NCBI GenBank assembly: GCA_902463725.1
Contig: CABQGK010000010.1
Coordinates: 31,599-95,598, forward strand
Source: an uncultured Sutterella sp.
Lineage (GTDB): Bacteria > Pseudomonadota > Gammaproteobacteria > Burkholderiales > Burkholderiaceae_F
Direction of reading: 5' to 3'
DNA length: 64,000 nucleotides
Part shown: positions 16,774 to 24,662 of the stretch, piece by piece
Layout of the letters: each line of letters starts with the position of its first letter
Numbering within the stretch: the first letter of the stretch is position 1
Notes under the pieces: generated by a model
What the model was told of the DNA's origin: nothing
The model's input: only the letters and a program-made list of their open reading frames with translations
Databases searched by the model: none
Program-made: the position numbers and the translations under genes

Positions 16774-17833
16774 CTTCCATCTCCCGAGCAGCCGTCATCC
16801 ACGCCGCAAGCGTTGCGTAACTCACGCGCTCCAAAGTGCAATGCCCTGGCGCATGGGGCACAATCACGGTAATCTCCTCTCCGGTGCTTTTCTTATCATG
16901 CGCGCAAGCAGCAATCAACGCTTCGACCGTGAGCGTGGTGCGATCCTCAAGCCCAAAGCGCGCAAGTAACCTCAACACCACCTCGAGCGCGGCGGGCTCA
17001 GCCTGCCCAGTAGCCACCGCAGCGCGCGTCATCATCGCTAGCCCAATGCCCACCGCACGCCCATGCGGAATGGCAAAATCCGTAAGTCGCTCAATCGCGT
17101 GACCCATCGTGTGCCCGAGGTTGAGAAGCGCGCGTGCGCCGCGATCGTGCTCATCCTCAGCAACGAGCGCTTCTTTAATGCGAATTGCCGTAGCGATGAT
17201 CGCCGTGAGGTCATCACCCTCTAAATAGTGCTCAACGAGCGACAAAAGTGGCTTATCTTCGAGTATGGCATACTTAATGATCTCGGCCCACCCATTAGCA
17301 AACTCCTCTGCTGGAAGCGTGCTGAGCAGTGTGGGGTCGCAAAGCACCAAGTCAGGTTGGTAGAAGGTGCCGAGCAGGTTTTTGCCAGCAGCCAAATTCA
17401 CAGCTGTCTTGCCACCCACGCTCGAGTCCACCATGGCTAGAAGCGACGTGGGGATCTGCACCAAGTGAATGCCCCGCAGGTAGAGCGACGCAGCTAACCC
17501 CCCTAAATCGCCAGTGACCCCACCGCCCAGCGCGACGAGCACATCGGCGCGCGTCAGCTCTGCCGCTGCTAGCGCATCAATCACCTCTAGGAGCACTTCA
17601 GGCGTTTTCGACGCTTCCCCCGCAGCAAACTCAATGGGCGTCACGGTAAACCCCGCCACCGAGAGCAAATCACTCACGCTCGCTCCGTAGAGTGGCATGA
17701 CATGGCTGTCCGCGAGTAGCGCCGCTTTTCGCCCTTTGACGAGCGTGCGCACGCGCGCTCCCAACGCCTTGATTGCTCCAGCACCCACTACCACTTGGTA
17801 GCTCGGTTGTGTGCGCACCTCAATAATTTCCAT
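16760..17833 (-). CDS. aroB: 3-dehydroquinate synthase
   Basis: 357 residues. Turns DAHP into dehydroquinate using NAD and a divalent metal. Motifs: G-G-G-V-T-G-D-L-G-G-L-A-A-S, Q-I-P-T-S-L-L-A-M-V-D-S-S-V-G-G-K-T-A-V-N, K-N-L-L-G-T-F-Y-Q-P, and the metal-ligand segments N-L-G-H-T-M-G-H-A-I-E and P-H-G-R-A-V-G. It lies 33 nt after aroF, so it belongs to the same transcript. Confidence 0.95.
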   Translation of the reverse strand: MEIIEVRTQPSYQVVVGAGAIKALGARVRTLVKGRKAALLADSHVMPLYGASVSDLLSVAGFTVTPIEFAAGEASKTPEVLLEVIDALAAAELTRADVLVALGGGVTGDLGGLAASLYLRGIHLVQIPTSLLAMVDSSVGGKTAVNLAAGKNLLGTFYQPDLVLCDPTLLSTLPAEEFANGWAEIIKYAILEDKPLLSLVEHYLEGDDLTAIIATAIRIKEALVAEDEHDRGARALLNLGHTMGHAIERLTDFAIPHGRAVGIGLAMMTRAAVATGQAEPAALEVVLRLLARFGLEDRTTLTVEALIAACAHDKKSTGEEITVIVPHAPGHCTLERVSYATLAAWMTAAREMEDANQ

Positions 17834-17866
17834 TGTCTCCTCCCTGAGCCCACGCTACACATGAGT

Positions 17867-18880
17867 TTAGTGCTGGTGACGCAACACGGTCGCACGAATG
17901 TCTTGCACAAGGGCCGCCGTCTCCTCGAACTGCTCGGGAGTGAGGGACTGTGCACCGTCGCAGAGCGCGTTCTTCGGGTCGTTGTGCACTTCGATCAGAA
18001 GCCCGTCTGCACCACAGGCCACGGCTGCCGCCGCCATGGGCTTAACGAGTCGCGCCACCCCTGTGGCGTGCGAGGGATCGATCACCACGGGCAAGTGCGT
18101 CATCTCATGCAGTACTGGCACGGCCGACAAATCGAGCGTATTGCGCGTGACGGTCTCGAACGTACGGATGCCACGCTCACAGAGAATCACCTGCGCCTCA
18201 CCCGTGCTCATAACGTATTCTGCCGCCATAAGGAGCTCTTTAATGGTATTGGCCAAACCGCGCTTAAGAAGAATCGGCTTATTGGTGCGGCCGAGCTCTT
18301 TGAGGAGTTCGAAATTCTGCATGCTACGCGCACCAACCTGAATAACGTCGACCTCTTCAAAGAGCGGCAAATGGTTGATGTTCATAATTTCGGTCACGAT
18401 CGGCAAGCCCGTTTCGCGCTTTGCCTCAAGGAGTAACTCAAGCCCATCAGCCGCAAGCCCTTGGAAGTCGTACGGGGAGGTACGCGGCTTAAATGCCCCG
18501 CCGCGCAGCATCGTCGCCCCTGCGGCCTTAACCGCTTTCGCGACGGTAATAATCTGCTCACGCGTTTCCACCGAGCAGGGGCCCGCAATCATGGCGAAGT
18601 GGCCGCCACCCACTTTCACGCCACCCGCCTCGACCACAGTGTCATTGGGGTGGAAATCACGCGAGACACGCTTGTAGGGCGCGGTGATAATCTTAACTTC
18701 TTTGACGATGGGATTTGCCAGAAGACGGTTCTGGTCAATGCGGCGCGTGTCACCAATGAGGCCAATGAGCGTGGATTCGGTACCAACCGAGAGATGGGTT
18801 TTGAGACCTTGGGTTTCAAGCTCGGCAATCAGACCGCGGATGAGAGTCTCTTCAACGTGGGGCTTAAGAATGATGACCAT
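17867..18880 (-). CDS. aroF: 3-deoxy-7-phosphoheptulonate (DAHP) synthase, type I-beta with N-terminal regulatory domain
   Basis: 337 residues. First committed step: PEP + erythrose-4-phosphate to DAHP. Residues about 1-70 form a ferredoxin-like domain (starting M-V-I-I-L-K-P) as in Thermotoga and clostridial enzymes, where it mediates feedback inhibition. The catalytic barrel follows, with A-G-P-C-S-V-E, L-R-G-G-A-F-K-P-R-T-S-P-Y, L-K-R-G, and I-D-P-S-H-A-T-G. This class differs from the AroF/G/H (I-alpha) enzymes of enteric proteobacteria. AGGA ribosome site before the ATG. First structural gene behind the attenuator at 18964-19093, so control here sets flux for the whole operon. Confidence 0.94.
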   Translation of the reverse strand: MVIILKPHVEETLIRGLIAELETQGLKTHLSVGTESTLIGLIGDTRRIDQNRLLANPIVKEVKIITAPYKRVSRDFHPNDTVVEAGGVKVGGGHFAMIAGPCSVETREQIITVAKAVKAAGATMLRGGAFKPRTSPYDFQGLAADGLELLLEAKRETGLPIVTEIMNINHLPLFEEVDVIQVGARSMQNFELLKELGRTNKPILLKRGLANTIKELLMAAEYVMSTGEAQVILCERGIRTFETVTRNTLDLSAVPVLHEMTHLPVVIDPSHATGVARLVKPMAAAAVACGADGLLIEVHNDPKNALCDGAQSLTPEQFEETAALVQDIRATVLRHQH

Positions 18881-18963
18881 GATGTGTTCCTTTGTGCTTT
18901 GGGTGCGGAATACACATCGTGGGTTGGATGCTTGGCGGCCATGAAAAGAGTGGGCCAGATATG

Positions 18964-18997
18964 AAAAAACCTACGGTGTGTATTTACCGCAGGTTTT
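18964..18997 (-). terminator. Attenuator terminator upstream of aroF
   Basis: On the minus strand AAAACCTGCGGT (18997-18986) pairs with ACCGTAGGTTTT (18977-18966) over 12 positions including one G-U pair, with an 8-nt loop, followed by T residues to 18964. It lies 34 nt after the leader-peptide stop and 83 nt before the aroF start, so it would stop transcription before the structural genes. Confidence 0.92.
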
Positions 18998-19028
18998 CTT
19001 GATGATTTCAGACGCTAGCAGCAAATAC
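18980..19028 (-). promoter_or_regulatory. Antiterminator pairing of the aro attenuator
   Basis: Reading the minus strand, GTATTTGCTGC (19028-19018), right after the leader-peptide stop, can pair with GCGGTAAATAC (18990-18980) over 11 consecutive positions (two G-U). The second segment contains the inner half of the terminator's 5' arm plus its loop, so the two structures exclude each other. A ribosome resting on the stop codon at 19033-19031 would cover 19028-19018 and allow termination. A ribosome stalled on aromatic codons further upstream leaves it free and blocks termination. A further hairpin ACTTTTATTTC/GAAATAAAAGT (19027-19062) lies inside the leader-coding part and could act as a pause hairpin. 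Confidence 0.85.
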
Positions 19029-19030
19029 TT

Positions 19031-19093
19031 TTATTTCCAGTAATACGACCAGAAATAAAAGTTGTTAAATCGCTGAGAGCTAAGAGAAATCAT
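19031..19093 (-). CDS. aro operon leader peptide rich in Phe, Tyr and Trp
   Basis: 20-codon reading frame with a strong ribosome site (AAAGGAAGGAAA just before the ATG at 19093). Its second half reads F-N-N-F-Y-F-W-S-Y-Y-W-K then TAA: three Phe, three Tyr and two Trp within eleven codons (9-19). Such density has no plausible chance origin and matches the leader-peptide logic of trpL and pheL, but here all three end products are sensed together, fitting an operon that makes their common precursor. It is followed at once by the mutually exclusive antiterminator and terminator and then aroF. The peptide itself probably has no function after synthesis. Confidence 0.92.
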   Translation of the reverse strand: MISLSSQRFNNFYFWSYYWK

Positions 19094-19159
19094 TTTCCTT
19101 CCTTTGTGAACGGGAGCGCCTCAAAGTTTTTTGGCCACTCGGGCGTGTTCCTTGACTTA

Positions 19160-19187
19160 ATCCTACCGATTTCCCAACCGAAAACAA
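19160..19187 (-). promoter_or_regulatory. Probable promoter of the aro operon
   Basis: On the minus strand TTGTTT (19187-19182), 16 nt, TAGGAT (19165-19160). This places the transcript start near 19152, about 60 nt before the leader-peptide ATG, a plausible leader layout. Assigned by eye from hexamers only. Confidence 0.5.
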
Positions 19188-19440
19188 GAGCACACCCGAG
19201 AGAATCTACGCGCCAGAAGACACACATCAACCCTCACAGGGTGTTTTCCCTAGACGCCCTACATTAGGAGAGCCGCAGAGGAAGGATGCAACAGCTCTGA
19301 GAGACGCCTTGGCACAAAGCCCGAGGCGTGCACTGACCGTGACAGGCTTCGTTATCATAGATGTGTCGCACGCCTGCGGCTGTTTGACCCAAGCATTGAC
19401 CCGTTGCACTCGCCCAACTTCAGCTTTGAAACGACCCATG

Positions 19441-20289
19441 ATGACTAAACCAGCAGCCACACTCGAAAGCCTTCCCGTACTGCCGCGCTATGTGCGGCAT
19501 CCTCTCGCCGACACCAACGAGAAAGGCTTGAGAAAGTGCCTTACCAACTACCTTAAGGCGCACGTTAGCATCGACCACATTCTCCTAGGCACATGGATCA
19601 ATTTTGAGCTGGCTATTGACTGTCGAGATAGTCTTGAGAGTGAGGAGCAGACGTGCGAACGATTCGTGAACTTTCATTTCGACGTTGACACGAACGACTG
19701 GCTTGAGACGGCACGATTCTCCGATACGGACGGCGTGGAGCCCATCACCATCGAGGATGAGGAGTTGGCTGAGATTCAAAGCAGTAAGCCAGCCAAAGAG
19801 GTCTTGTCTCAAGCCGAAATCGATAAGATCTATGAGTCGTTAGCCTGCTACCTCGAGTATCAGTATCTCTTTGACGGCGGTTTCGATCGGGACGAGTCGC
19901 CCGTGCGAGCGTTAGGCGCGCGCCGAGGTCGCGATCAGCTACTCTTCAAGCTCTCCGCGCCTTCGGTGAGTCTTCACTACAAACGAGAAAAAGGACAGTT
20001 TGTTAAGCTCACCGACAACGCCGCGTATGAGCTCAGCATTGACGCCGACAAGGCACTCGCGGCGGTATTTGAAAGCGCGCACGACGCGCCCTGTGACACC
20101 GCCTTTGCCATGCTCTGCGTGGTGCTTGACGTACGACTGCAATTGGTTGAAGAGGGCTCGCTGCTTTTAGGGTGGCAGCCGATCGGCTGGCACAATGCCA
20201 CAATTGAAACATTGATCCAGAGTGGTGAGCTCGCCCAACCCGATATCCTTGCCAAGCACTACAGAGCGAAAATCAAGGCAATGAAGTGA
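19441..20289 (+). CDS. Unknown protein, 282 residues
   Basis: I do not recognise the family. A soluble, acidic protein with no signal peptide or membrane segment. The N-terminal part contains L-P-R-Y-V-R-H-P-L-A-D and a stretch with many Asp/Glu (residues about 70-130); the C-terminal part is helical-looking. Two adjacent ATGs (19438, 19441) are candidate starts; the frame is open to 19309 but upstream residues look non-coding and overlap the aro promoter region. It is followed after 105 nt by the BRCT-domain gene on the same strand, so the two may be co-transcribed and work together. Confidence 0.7.
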   Translation: MTKPAATLESLPVLPRYVRHPLADTNEKGLRKCLTNYLKAHVSIDHILLGTWINFELAIDCRDSLESEEQTCERFVNFHFDVDTNDWLETARFSDTDGVEPITIEDEELAEIQSSKPAKEVLSQAEIDKIYESLACYLEYQYLFDGGFDRDESPVRALGARRGRDQLLFKLSAPSVSLHYKREKGQFVKLTDNAAYELSIDADKALAAVFESAHDAPCDTAFAMLCVVLDVRLQLVEEGSLLLGWQPIGWHNATIETLIQSGELAQPDILAKHYRAKIKAMK

Positions 20290-20394
20290 CTTTCACGTCA
20301 GAGCTTGAGGGGGTCGCGCCAAGCGCTTCTACTTGCGCGCGGCTTTCGGCAAGCGGTATGCTTTTGCCTACGCAAAATTTCCTCTCGCACCATC

Positions 20395-21309
20395 ATGAGT
20401 ACCAAAACCGACGTTCATGACAGTAAACAGTACCTTTTCTTTTCCGCGCGACGCCTAAAAAACAAGGCTGTACACACCTTAGCGGGCCTGCTGCGCGGGG
20501 TGACTGCGGATGAGACCATCACCCGAGAAGAGTTTGAGGAAATTGCGTATTGGCTCGAAGTAAACGCTGAGTTCTGCCAAACCGCTCCCTTAGACGCAGT
20601 TGCAAATCACCTTCGAGATATCCTCGCCGATGGTCGGGTTGACGCTGAAGAGCTCGAGGACCTGAAATGGCTCGCTGAGCATCTCACGGAGCGCGCCGAA
20701 CTCGATGATCTCGTCAAAGACAACCTTCAGGAGCTCTTCGGCATTCTCTATGGGATCATTGCGGACAACCGCTTAGCTGACCGCGAACTCACGGCGCTTG
20801 CTGCCTGGCTTGAGAAAAGCACGTTCCTTGAGCGCTTCTACCCGTACGATGAACTCTGCACGCTCGTTAGCAGTATTCTCGCCGACGGAGTCATCAGCGA
20901 GAGTGAGCGTGAACGCTTCATGGCCTTCATTGCGCAGTTTGTCGACTTCTCACAAACCGCGACGCTTGACGCGCAGCACTACCGAGCGCTACAGGAAAAG
21001 TACAGCCTATCAGGGATTTGTGTTGCCAACCCTGAGGTGGAGGTTGCAGCGCACAACTTTGTGCTCACGGGTGAGTTTGAGAGCGGCAAGCGCTCGGCGA
21101 TTGAAGCACGCATCAGCGCGGCAGGCGGCCTCATCAAAGGTAATGTCTCAAAGAAGACGCACTACTTGGTGGTGGGAAATCTTGGAAATCCTTGTTGGGC
21201 GTTTAGCACTTATGGGCGTAAGGTCGAAGCGGCGCTTGAGCTTCGCAAAGCGGGTGTACCGGTGCTCATTATCAATGAGCGTGACCTCATTGCGGCGCTC
21301 CCCACTTAG
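20395..21309 (+). CDS. BRCT-domain protein with N-terminal helical repeats
   Basis: 304 residues. The ATG at 20395 is preferred because the preceding 30 in-frame residues look non-coding. Residues about 20-200 contain two or three related helical units with the pattern L-x-x-I-L-A-D-G-x-I/V-x-x-x-E...L-x-x-W-L, reminiscent of TerB-like or EF-hand-like helical domains; I cannot name them. Residues about 219-304 are a BRCT domain of the bacterial DNA ligase (LigA) type: F-V-L-T-G-E-F, R-S-A-I-E-A-R-I-S-A-A-G-G, and V-S-K-K-T-H-Y-L-V-V-G. BRCT domains bind DNA ends or protein partners. There is no ligase catalytic domain. A role in DNA repair or replication is an inference. Confidence 0.82.
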   Translation: MSTKTDVHDSKQYLFFSARRLKNKAVHTLAGLLRGVTADETITREEFEEIAYWLEVNAEFCQTAPLDAVANHLRDILADGRVDAEELEDLKWLAEHLTERAELDDLVKDNLQELFGILYGIIADNRLADRELTALAAWLEKSTFLERFYPYDELCTLVSSILADGVISESERERFMAFIAQFVDFSQTATLDAQHYRALQEKYSLSGICVANPEVEVAAHNFVLTGEFESGKRSAIEARISAAGGLIKGNVSKKTHYLVVGNLGNPCWAFSTYGRKVEAALELRKAGVPVLIINERDLIAALPT

Positions 21310-21356
21310 GGACACGGTGAGCGCTTAACACGCCCACCAAGGCAGGAAGCGGCGCA

Positions 21357-21382
21357 GGGGTGGGAGCAGAGGCTGCCACCCC
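21357..21382. terminator. Hairpin between convergent genes
   Basis: GGGGTGG (21357-21363) pairs with CCACCCC (21376-21382). GC-rich, without a T-run, between the ends of the BRCT gene and the methyltransferase gene; a possible shared stop signal. Confidence 0.45.
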
Positions 21383-21403
21383 CAACACGCCTCTGAGCGA
21401 ACG

Positions 21404-22528
21404 TTACGCGTCAGCCCAGACTTCGCGAGCGATTTCTACACAGAGTCGCACCTTCGCCCACTGATTGGCTTCAGTGAGCAGGTTGCCTTCTTCCGTTGAG
21501 GAGAAACCACACTGCGGCGAGAGCGCAAGCTGCTCAAGCGGGACGTACTTTGTCGCCTCTTGAATACGCGCCTTGACTTCTTCCTTCTGCTCGAGCGCTG
21601 GGAACTTCGACGTAATGAGCCCAAGCACCACAGTCTGATTCTTAATGAAGCGGAGCGGCTCAAAGCTTCCCGCGCGCTCCGTATCGTACTCAAGGAAGAA
21701 CCCGTCGACGTGGCACCCGCCAAAGAGCGTTTCCGCGACGGGCTCGTACCCACCGGAGGAGAACCACGTAGAGCGGAAATTACCGCGGCAAATATGCATC
21801 GTGATCGTCAAGTCTTCTGGCTTGGTATCTAAAATGCGGTTGAGCACCGCAACGTAGTTGCGAGCGAGCGCATCCACATCAATACCGCGAGCGCTATAGG
21901 CGGCGCGCTTCTCCGCACTACAAAGTTCGCCCCAGCTCGTATCGTCAAACTGAAGGTAGCGGCATCCGCGAGCGTAGAGCGCCTTCACCGCAGCAATCCA
22001 CGTCTCAGCAATATCATCAAAGAGCGCCGCCTCGTTGTCGCGGTAGCGTTCAATGGGCTGGTAGTCCTTCTCACGCACACAACAGATGAGATGCAGCATT
22101 GAAGGGGAGGGGATCGTGAATTTCACCGGGGTATCCCCCGCAAGCGCCTTCACACGGTCAAAAGCTTCCAAGAACGGGTGGTCACTAGGGAAGTGAACTT
22201 TATCCGCAATCACTACGGTTTCAGCCTTGGGTTGCACACCTTCAAAGTGCACGCTCCAGGCCTCGGCCTTGATGTGCTTGATGCCACCCAAAGCTGCTAG
22301 AAAATCCAAGTGCCAAAAGGCGCGGCGAAATTCCCCATCGGTCACCGCACGTAGCCCATTGGCCTTTTCATTTTCAATCAATGTCTTGATTTCACGATCT
22401 TCAATACGTGTGAGTTCTTCACGGGTGATCTCGCCCGCGGCAAAAGCACGACGGGCCTCATGAATGGCCTTAGGACGAAGGAAACTACCAACAACATCTG
22501 CACGGTAGGGGGGATTGACTCGAGACAT
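21404..22528 (-). CDS. MetE C-terminal-type methyltransferase (YxjG/YxjH-like)
   Basis: 374 residues from the ATG at 22528 (AAGG ribosome site); an in-frame start 33 nt upstream is less likely. It corresponds to the C-terminal catalytic half of cobalamin-independent methionine synthase: V-G-S-F-L-R-P near the start, T-D-G-E-F-R-R, the Y-L-Q-F-D-D-T-S-W strand, H-I-C-R-G-N-F with the zinc-binding His/Cys, and a later S-P-Q-C-G-F-S with the second zinc Cys. Stand-alone proteins of this kind transfer methyl groups to homocysteine or related thiols. The methyl donor is unknown. Monocistronic. Confidence 0.87.
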   Translation of the reverse strand: MSRVNPPYRADVVGSFLRPKAIHEARRAFAAGEITREELTRIEDREIKTLIENEKANGLRAVTDGEFRRAFWHLDFLAALGGIKHIKAEAWSVHFEGVQPKAETVVIADKVHFPSDHPFLEAFDRVKALAGDTPVKFTIPSPSMLHLICCVREKDYQPIERYRDNEAALFDDIAETWIAAVKALYARGCRYLQFDDTSWGELCSAEKRAAYSARGIDVDALARNYVAVLNRILDTKPEDLTITMHICRGNFRSTWFSSGGYEPVAETLFGGCHVDGFFLEYDTERAGSFEPLRFIKNQTVVLGLITSKFPALEQKEEVKARIQEATKYVPLEQLALSPQCGFSSTEEGNLLTEANQWAKVRLCVEIAREVWADA

Positions 22529-22947
22529 AAAACTACCTTTCAGCAAATAGTGCTGCAACAATGAAATTTGGAAAGGGCATGCTCAAGCGACGGGCGAGCA
22601 TGCTCAGTAAGGAGTATTGTGCCCAAGACGAACCCTCATGGCAAAGTAATACCTCAAATGACAAACAGAAAGATCGTTCTCTTCGCTGTTGCGACTTTTG
22701 GCTTCGAATGAAAAGCCTGACCCTCATGCCATGTGTTTCACTCCACTCTTGGTCGCCAGATCCTATTGTCAAAACAACGTCATGCGCTGTTACTCGTTAG
22801 CGACTACGATCATCCGTACGAATGTGAACGCCCTTGGGACTTACCCGAGGTTTGAATTCCACGCACGGAAATCCCGTGGCTATTTGTCCTTTATATCCAT
22901 ACTCAGACTTAGAATGGATGTGGATCGATCTCAGAGAGGAGCTCCCT
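22529..22947. promoter_or_regulatory. Divergent upstream region of methyltransferase and SGNH hydrolase genes
   Basis: No gene supported. On the minus strand a possible -35 TTGACA lies at 22772-22767. The leader to the methyltransferase then carries two similar boxes, ATGAGGGT followed by a CTT-containing tail (near 22727 and 22639), and a strong inverted repeat GAGCATGC/GCATGCTC spanning about 22576-22603. This arrangement could be a structured leader or regulator sites; I could not match it to a known methionine riboswitch. Confidence 0.4.
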
Positions 22948-23646
22948 ATGAATACACCCAAAGAAGCCAAACGCATCCTCATTTACGGCGACTCCAACAC
23001 CTTTGGATGGCATGAGCGCGAGGATGGCGTCATTGTTCGTCACCCCCTGCAAAGCATTTGGCCACAACGGCTCGCCAGAGCCTTAGGGGATGGTGTAGAG
23101 GTCGAAGTTGACGGGCTAAGTGGTCGCACCACTATGTACGATCGTCCAGAAGAGCCCGGAAACGGCACAGGAGATATGCCTGGCACCGTACTCAACGGAG
23201 CGACGTTGCTTCCCGCTGCACTATCTCGCACCATGCCACTCGATTTAGTGATCATTATGCTGGGAACCAACGATTTCAATCGGCAACTTCGCAAAACTGC
23301 TCCTGAAGTCGCCGAAGGAATAGGGCACTTGGTTGATATCGTCCAAGGTTGTCAGTGGCGATCGCTAACTCCCTACAGAACGCCCAAAGTCCTCGTCGTA
23401 TGCCCTGTCCCCAAAAAACTTGCAGGCACCAAGAACGAGCAGTTTTTTCCTGGCGCTGACGCTCCTTCAGCTGCCTTGTTTGGCTTACTTAAGCCACTCA
23501 TCAAGAGTAAAGGCATCCAACTTTTTAATGCTGGTAGTGTCATAGACCGCGCGCACGACATTGATGGTATCCACTTTTCCCTTGATGACCACCGCGTGTT
23601 AGCTGATGCCTTAATCCCCATCGTTAAGCAGAACTTAAATCTATAA
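22948..23646 (+). CDS. SGNH/GDSL-type hydrolase (arylesterase-like)
   Basis: 232 residues from the ATG at 22948, which has GAGGAG upstream; the frame extends further 5' but without a ribosome site. SGNH blocks: G-D-S-N-T-F-G (nucleophile Ser), the Gly in G-L-S-G-R-T, G-T-N-D (block III Asn) and D-G-I-H-F-S near the C-terminus (catalytic Asp/His). No signal peptide, so cytoplasmic. Substrate probably an ester such as an acetylated sugar or aryl ester; not determinable here. Confidence 0.88.
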   Translation: MNTPKEAKRILIYGDSNTFGWHEREDGVIVRHPLQSIWPQRLARALGDGVEVEVDGLSGRTTMYDRPEEPGNGTGDMPGTVLNGATLLPAALSRTMPLDLVIIMLGTNDFNRQLRKTAPEVAEGIGHLVDIVQGCQWRSLTPYRTPKVLVVCPVPKKLAGTKNEQFFPGADAPSAALFGLLKPLIKSKGIQLFNAGSVIDRAHDIDGIHFSLDDHRVLADALIPIVKQNLNL

Positions 23647-23687
23647 GACTACGTTCCACATAGAAAGCGTTTTCCGATACCATGCAG

Positions 23688-24142
23688 GTACTGTCAAATT
23701 TTTGTGAATTTTAGTACCTAGTATGGCCAGTGCCAACTCATTACCTAGCAGTTGGTCTCTGCTTGGTAGCAGGCGCTTGTCAAGCTTTACCCAACAACTA
23801 AGGTTAACGATCTCATGACATGATCTTAAAGTAGGAAGATTTCCGAAAGAGAACGTCGCTATGCACCCCTCCCTTTTGAGCTGAAAATGGTGAGACACGA
23901 AATTTCTTACAGACCACAGAGGCGCAAAGGTTGAGGCAATCAGCAACAAGGTGATCATCCAGAGAGCATACGGTTTCCGGAACATCAACAACCTGATCAG
24001 CATGATCTATGTGGCCTGTTTTTCCAAGCCAATACTGACCCCTAAAGAGCTGAAAAAACACATGCTCAACAAAAAACTGGCGGAACCCCTTGCGGCAGTA
24101 GCCTCAGCGCCATAATTAACCCACGGATATGCACGAAGAGCC
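23688..24142 (+). mobile_element. ISL3-family-like insertion sequence remnant
   Basis: Bases 23894-24115 encode, in one plus-strand frame opened by a TGA at 23891, the C-terminal ~70 residues of a DDE transposase: V-E-A-I-S-N-K-V-I-I-Q-R-A-Y-G-F-R-N-I-N-N and a tail ending A-S-A-P. The N-x-K-x-x-x-R-x-A-Y-G-F-R-N pattern is the conserved end of ISL3 transposases. The following CCCACGGATATGCACGAAGAGCC (24120-24142, given here in two parts by position: GGATATGC core and GAAGAGCC tail) looks like the right terminal inverted repeat (GGCTCTTC when reversed). Upstream sequence back to a GGTACT/AGTACC pair near 23688-23722 has no intact transposase part. The element is dead. Confidence 0.65.
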
Positions 24143-24164
24143 AAAAATAAGTCAAAACAAAAAT

Positions 24165-24662
24165 ATGAACAAGAAATGTTTGAAAGTTTTTAATCACTTA
24201 ACCATTCTTGCGATTTACAGCATACTGCTTGTTGGCATATACATGGCAGTACTTTTTGCACACCAGGTCATTTTATATGACGACGAAATTGTTTTAGGAG
24301 CCTTATCAATAAAATTAAAAAATTTTGAACTCACAGACAAATTGTTATTTTATAACATCCCTATCGCAAACATCAATGCTAGCTCAAGATGGTTTATATC
24401 AGATATATATTTAACTGGCATGTTTGAAATAAACAATAGAAATGTTTTTGTTATATATAATTGCCAGAAACACTTTATTGAACATTTTGAGAATATTGAA
24501 GACTATAAGTCATCATTAAAAACTGCTGGTTTACAGTTTCATGATTTTGAGTACGGCGAAAGCTTGAATAGCTTCAAACATAATAGGAAATACACTACCC
24601 ATTGCAATTTAAGAGAGAGAAAAGGCGAGTCCAATGATATCACCAGGAAAAATAATATTTAA
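24165..24662 (+). CDS. Unknown membrane-anchored protein in AT-rich islet (paralogue 1)
   Basis: 165 residues from the ATG at 24165; an ATG at 24129 lies inside the IS end and is unlikely. One N-terminal transmembrane segment (residues about 12-36: L-A-I-Y-S-I-L-L-V-G-I-Y-M-A-V-L-F) followed by a domain outside the cytoplasm. Contains V-F-V-I-Y-N-C in the middle and T-T-H-C near the C-terminus; the next gene has the same pair, so a conserved disulfide is likely. Very AT-rich codon use unlike all neighbours points to recent transfer. The 3' end overlaps the next gene by 29 nt. No family recognised. Confidence 0.7.
   Translation: MNKKCLKVFNHLTILAIYSILLVGIYMAVLFAHQVILYDDEIVLGALSIKLKNFELTDKLLFYNIPIANINASSRWFISDIYLTGMFEINNRNVFVIYNCQKHFIEHFENIEDYKSSLKTAGLQFHDFEYGESLNSFKHNRKYTTHCNLRERKGESNDITRKNNI

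Noticed and set aside
23641..24003. 120-codon minus-strand frame (M-L-I-R-L-L-M-F-R...)
   Set aside because: It runs opposite the ISL3-like transposase remnant, which gives a better explanation on the plus strand.
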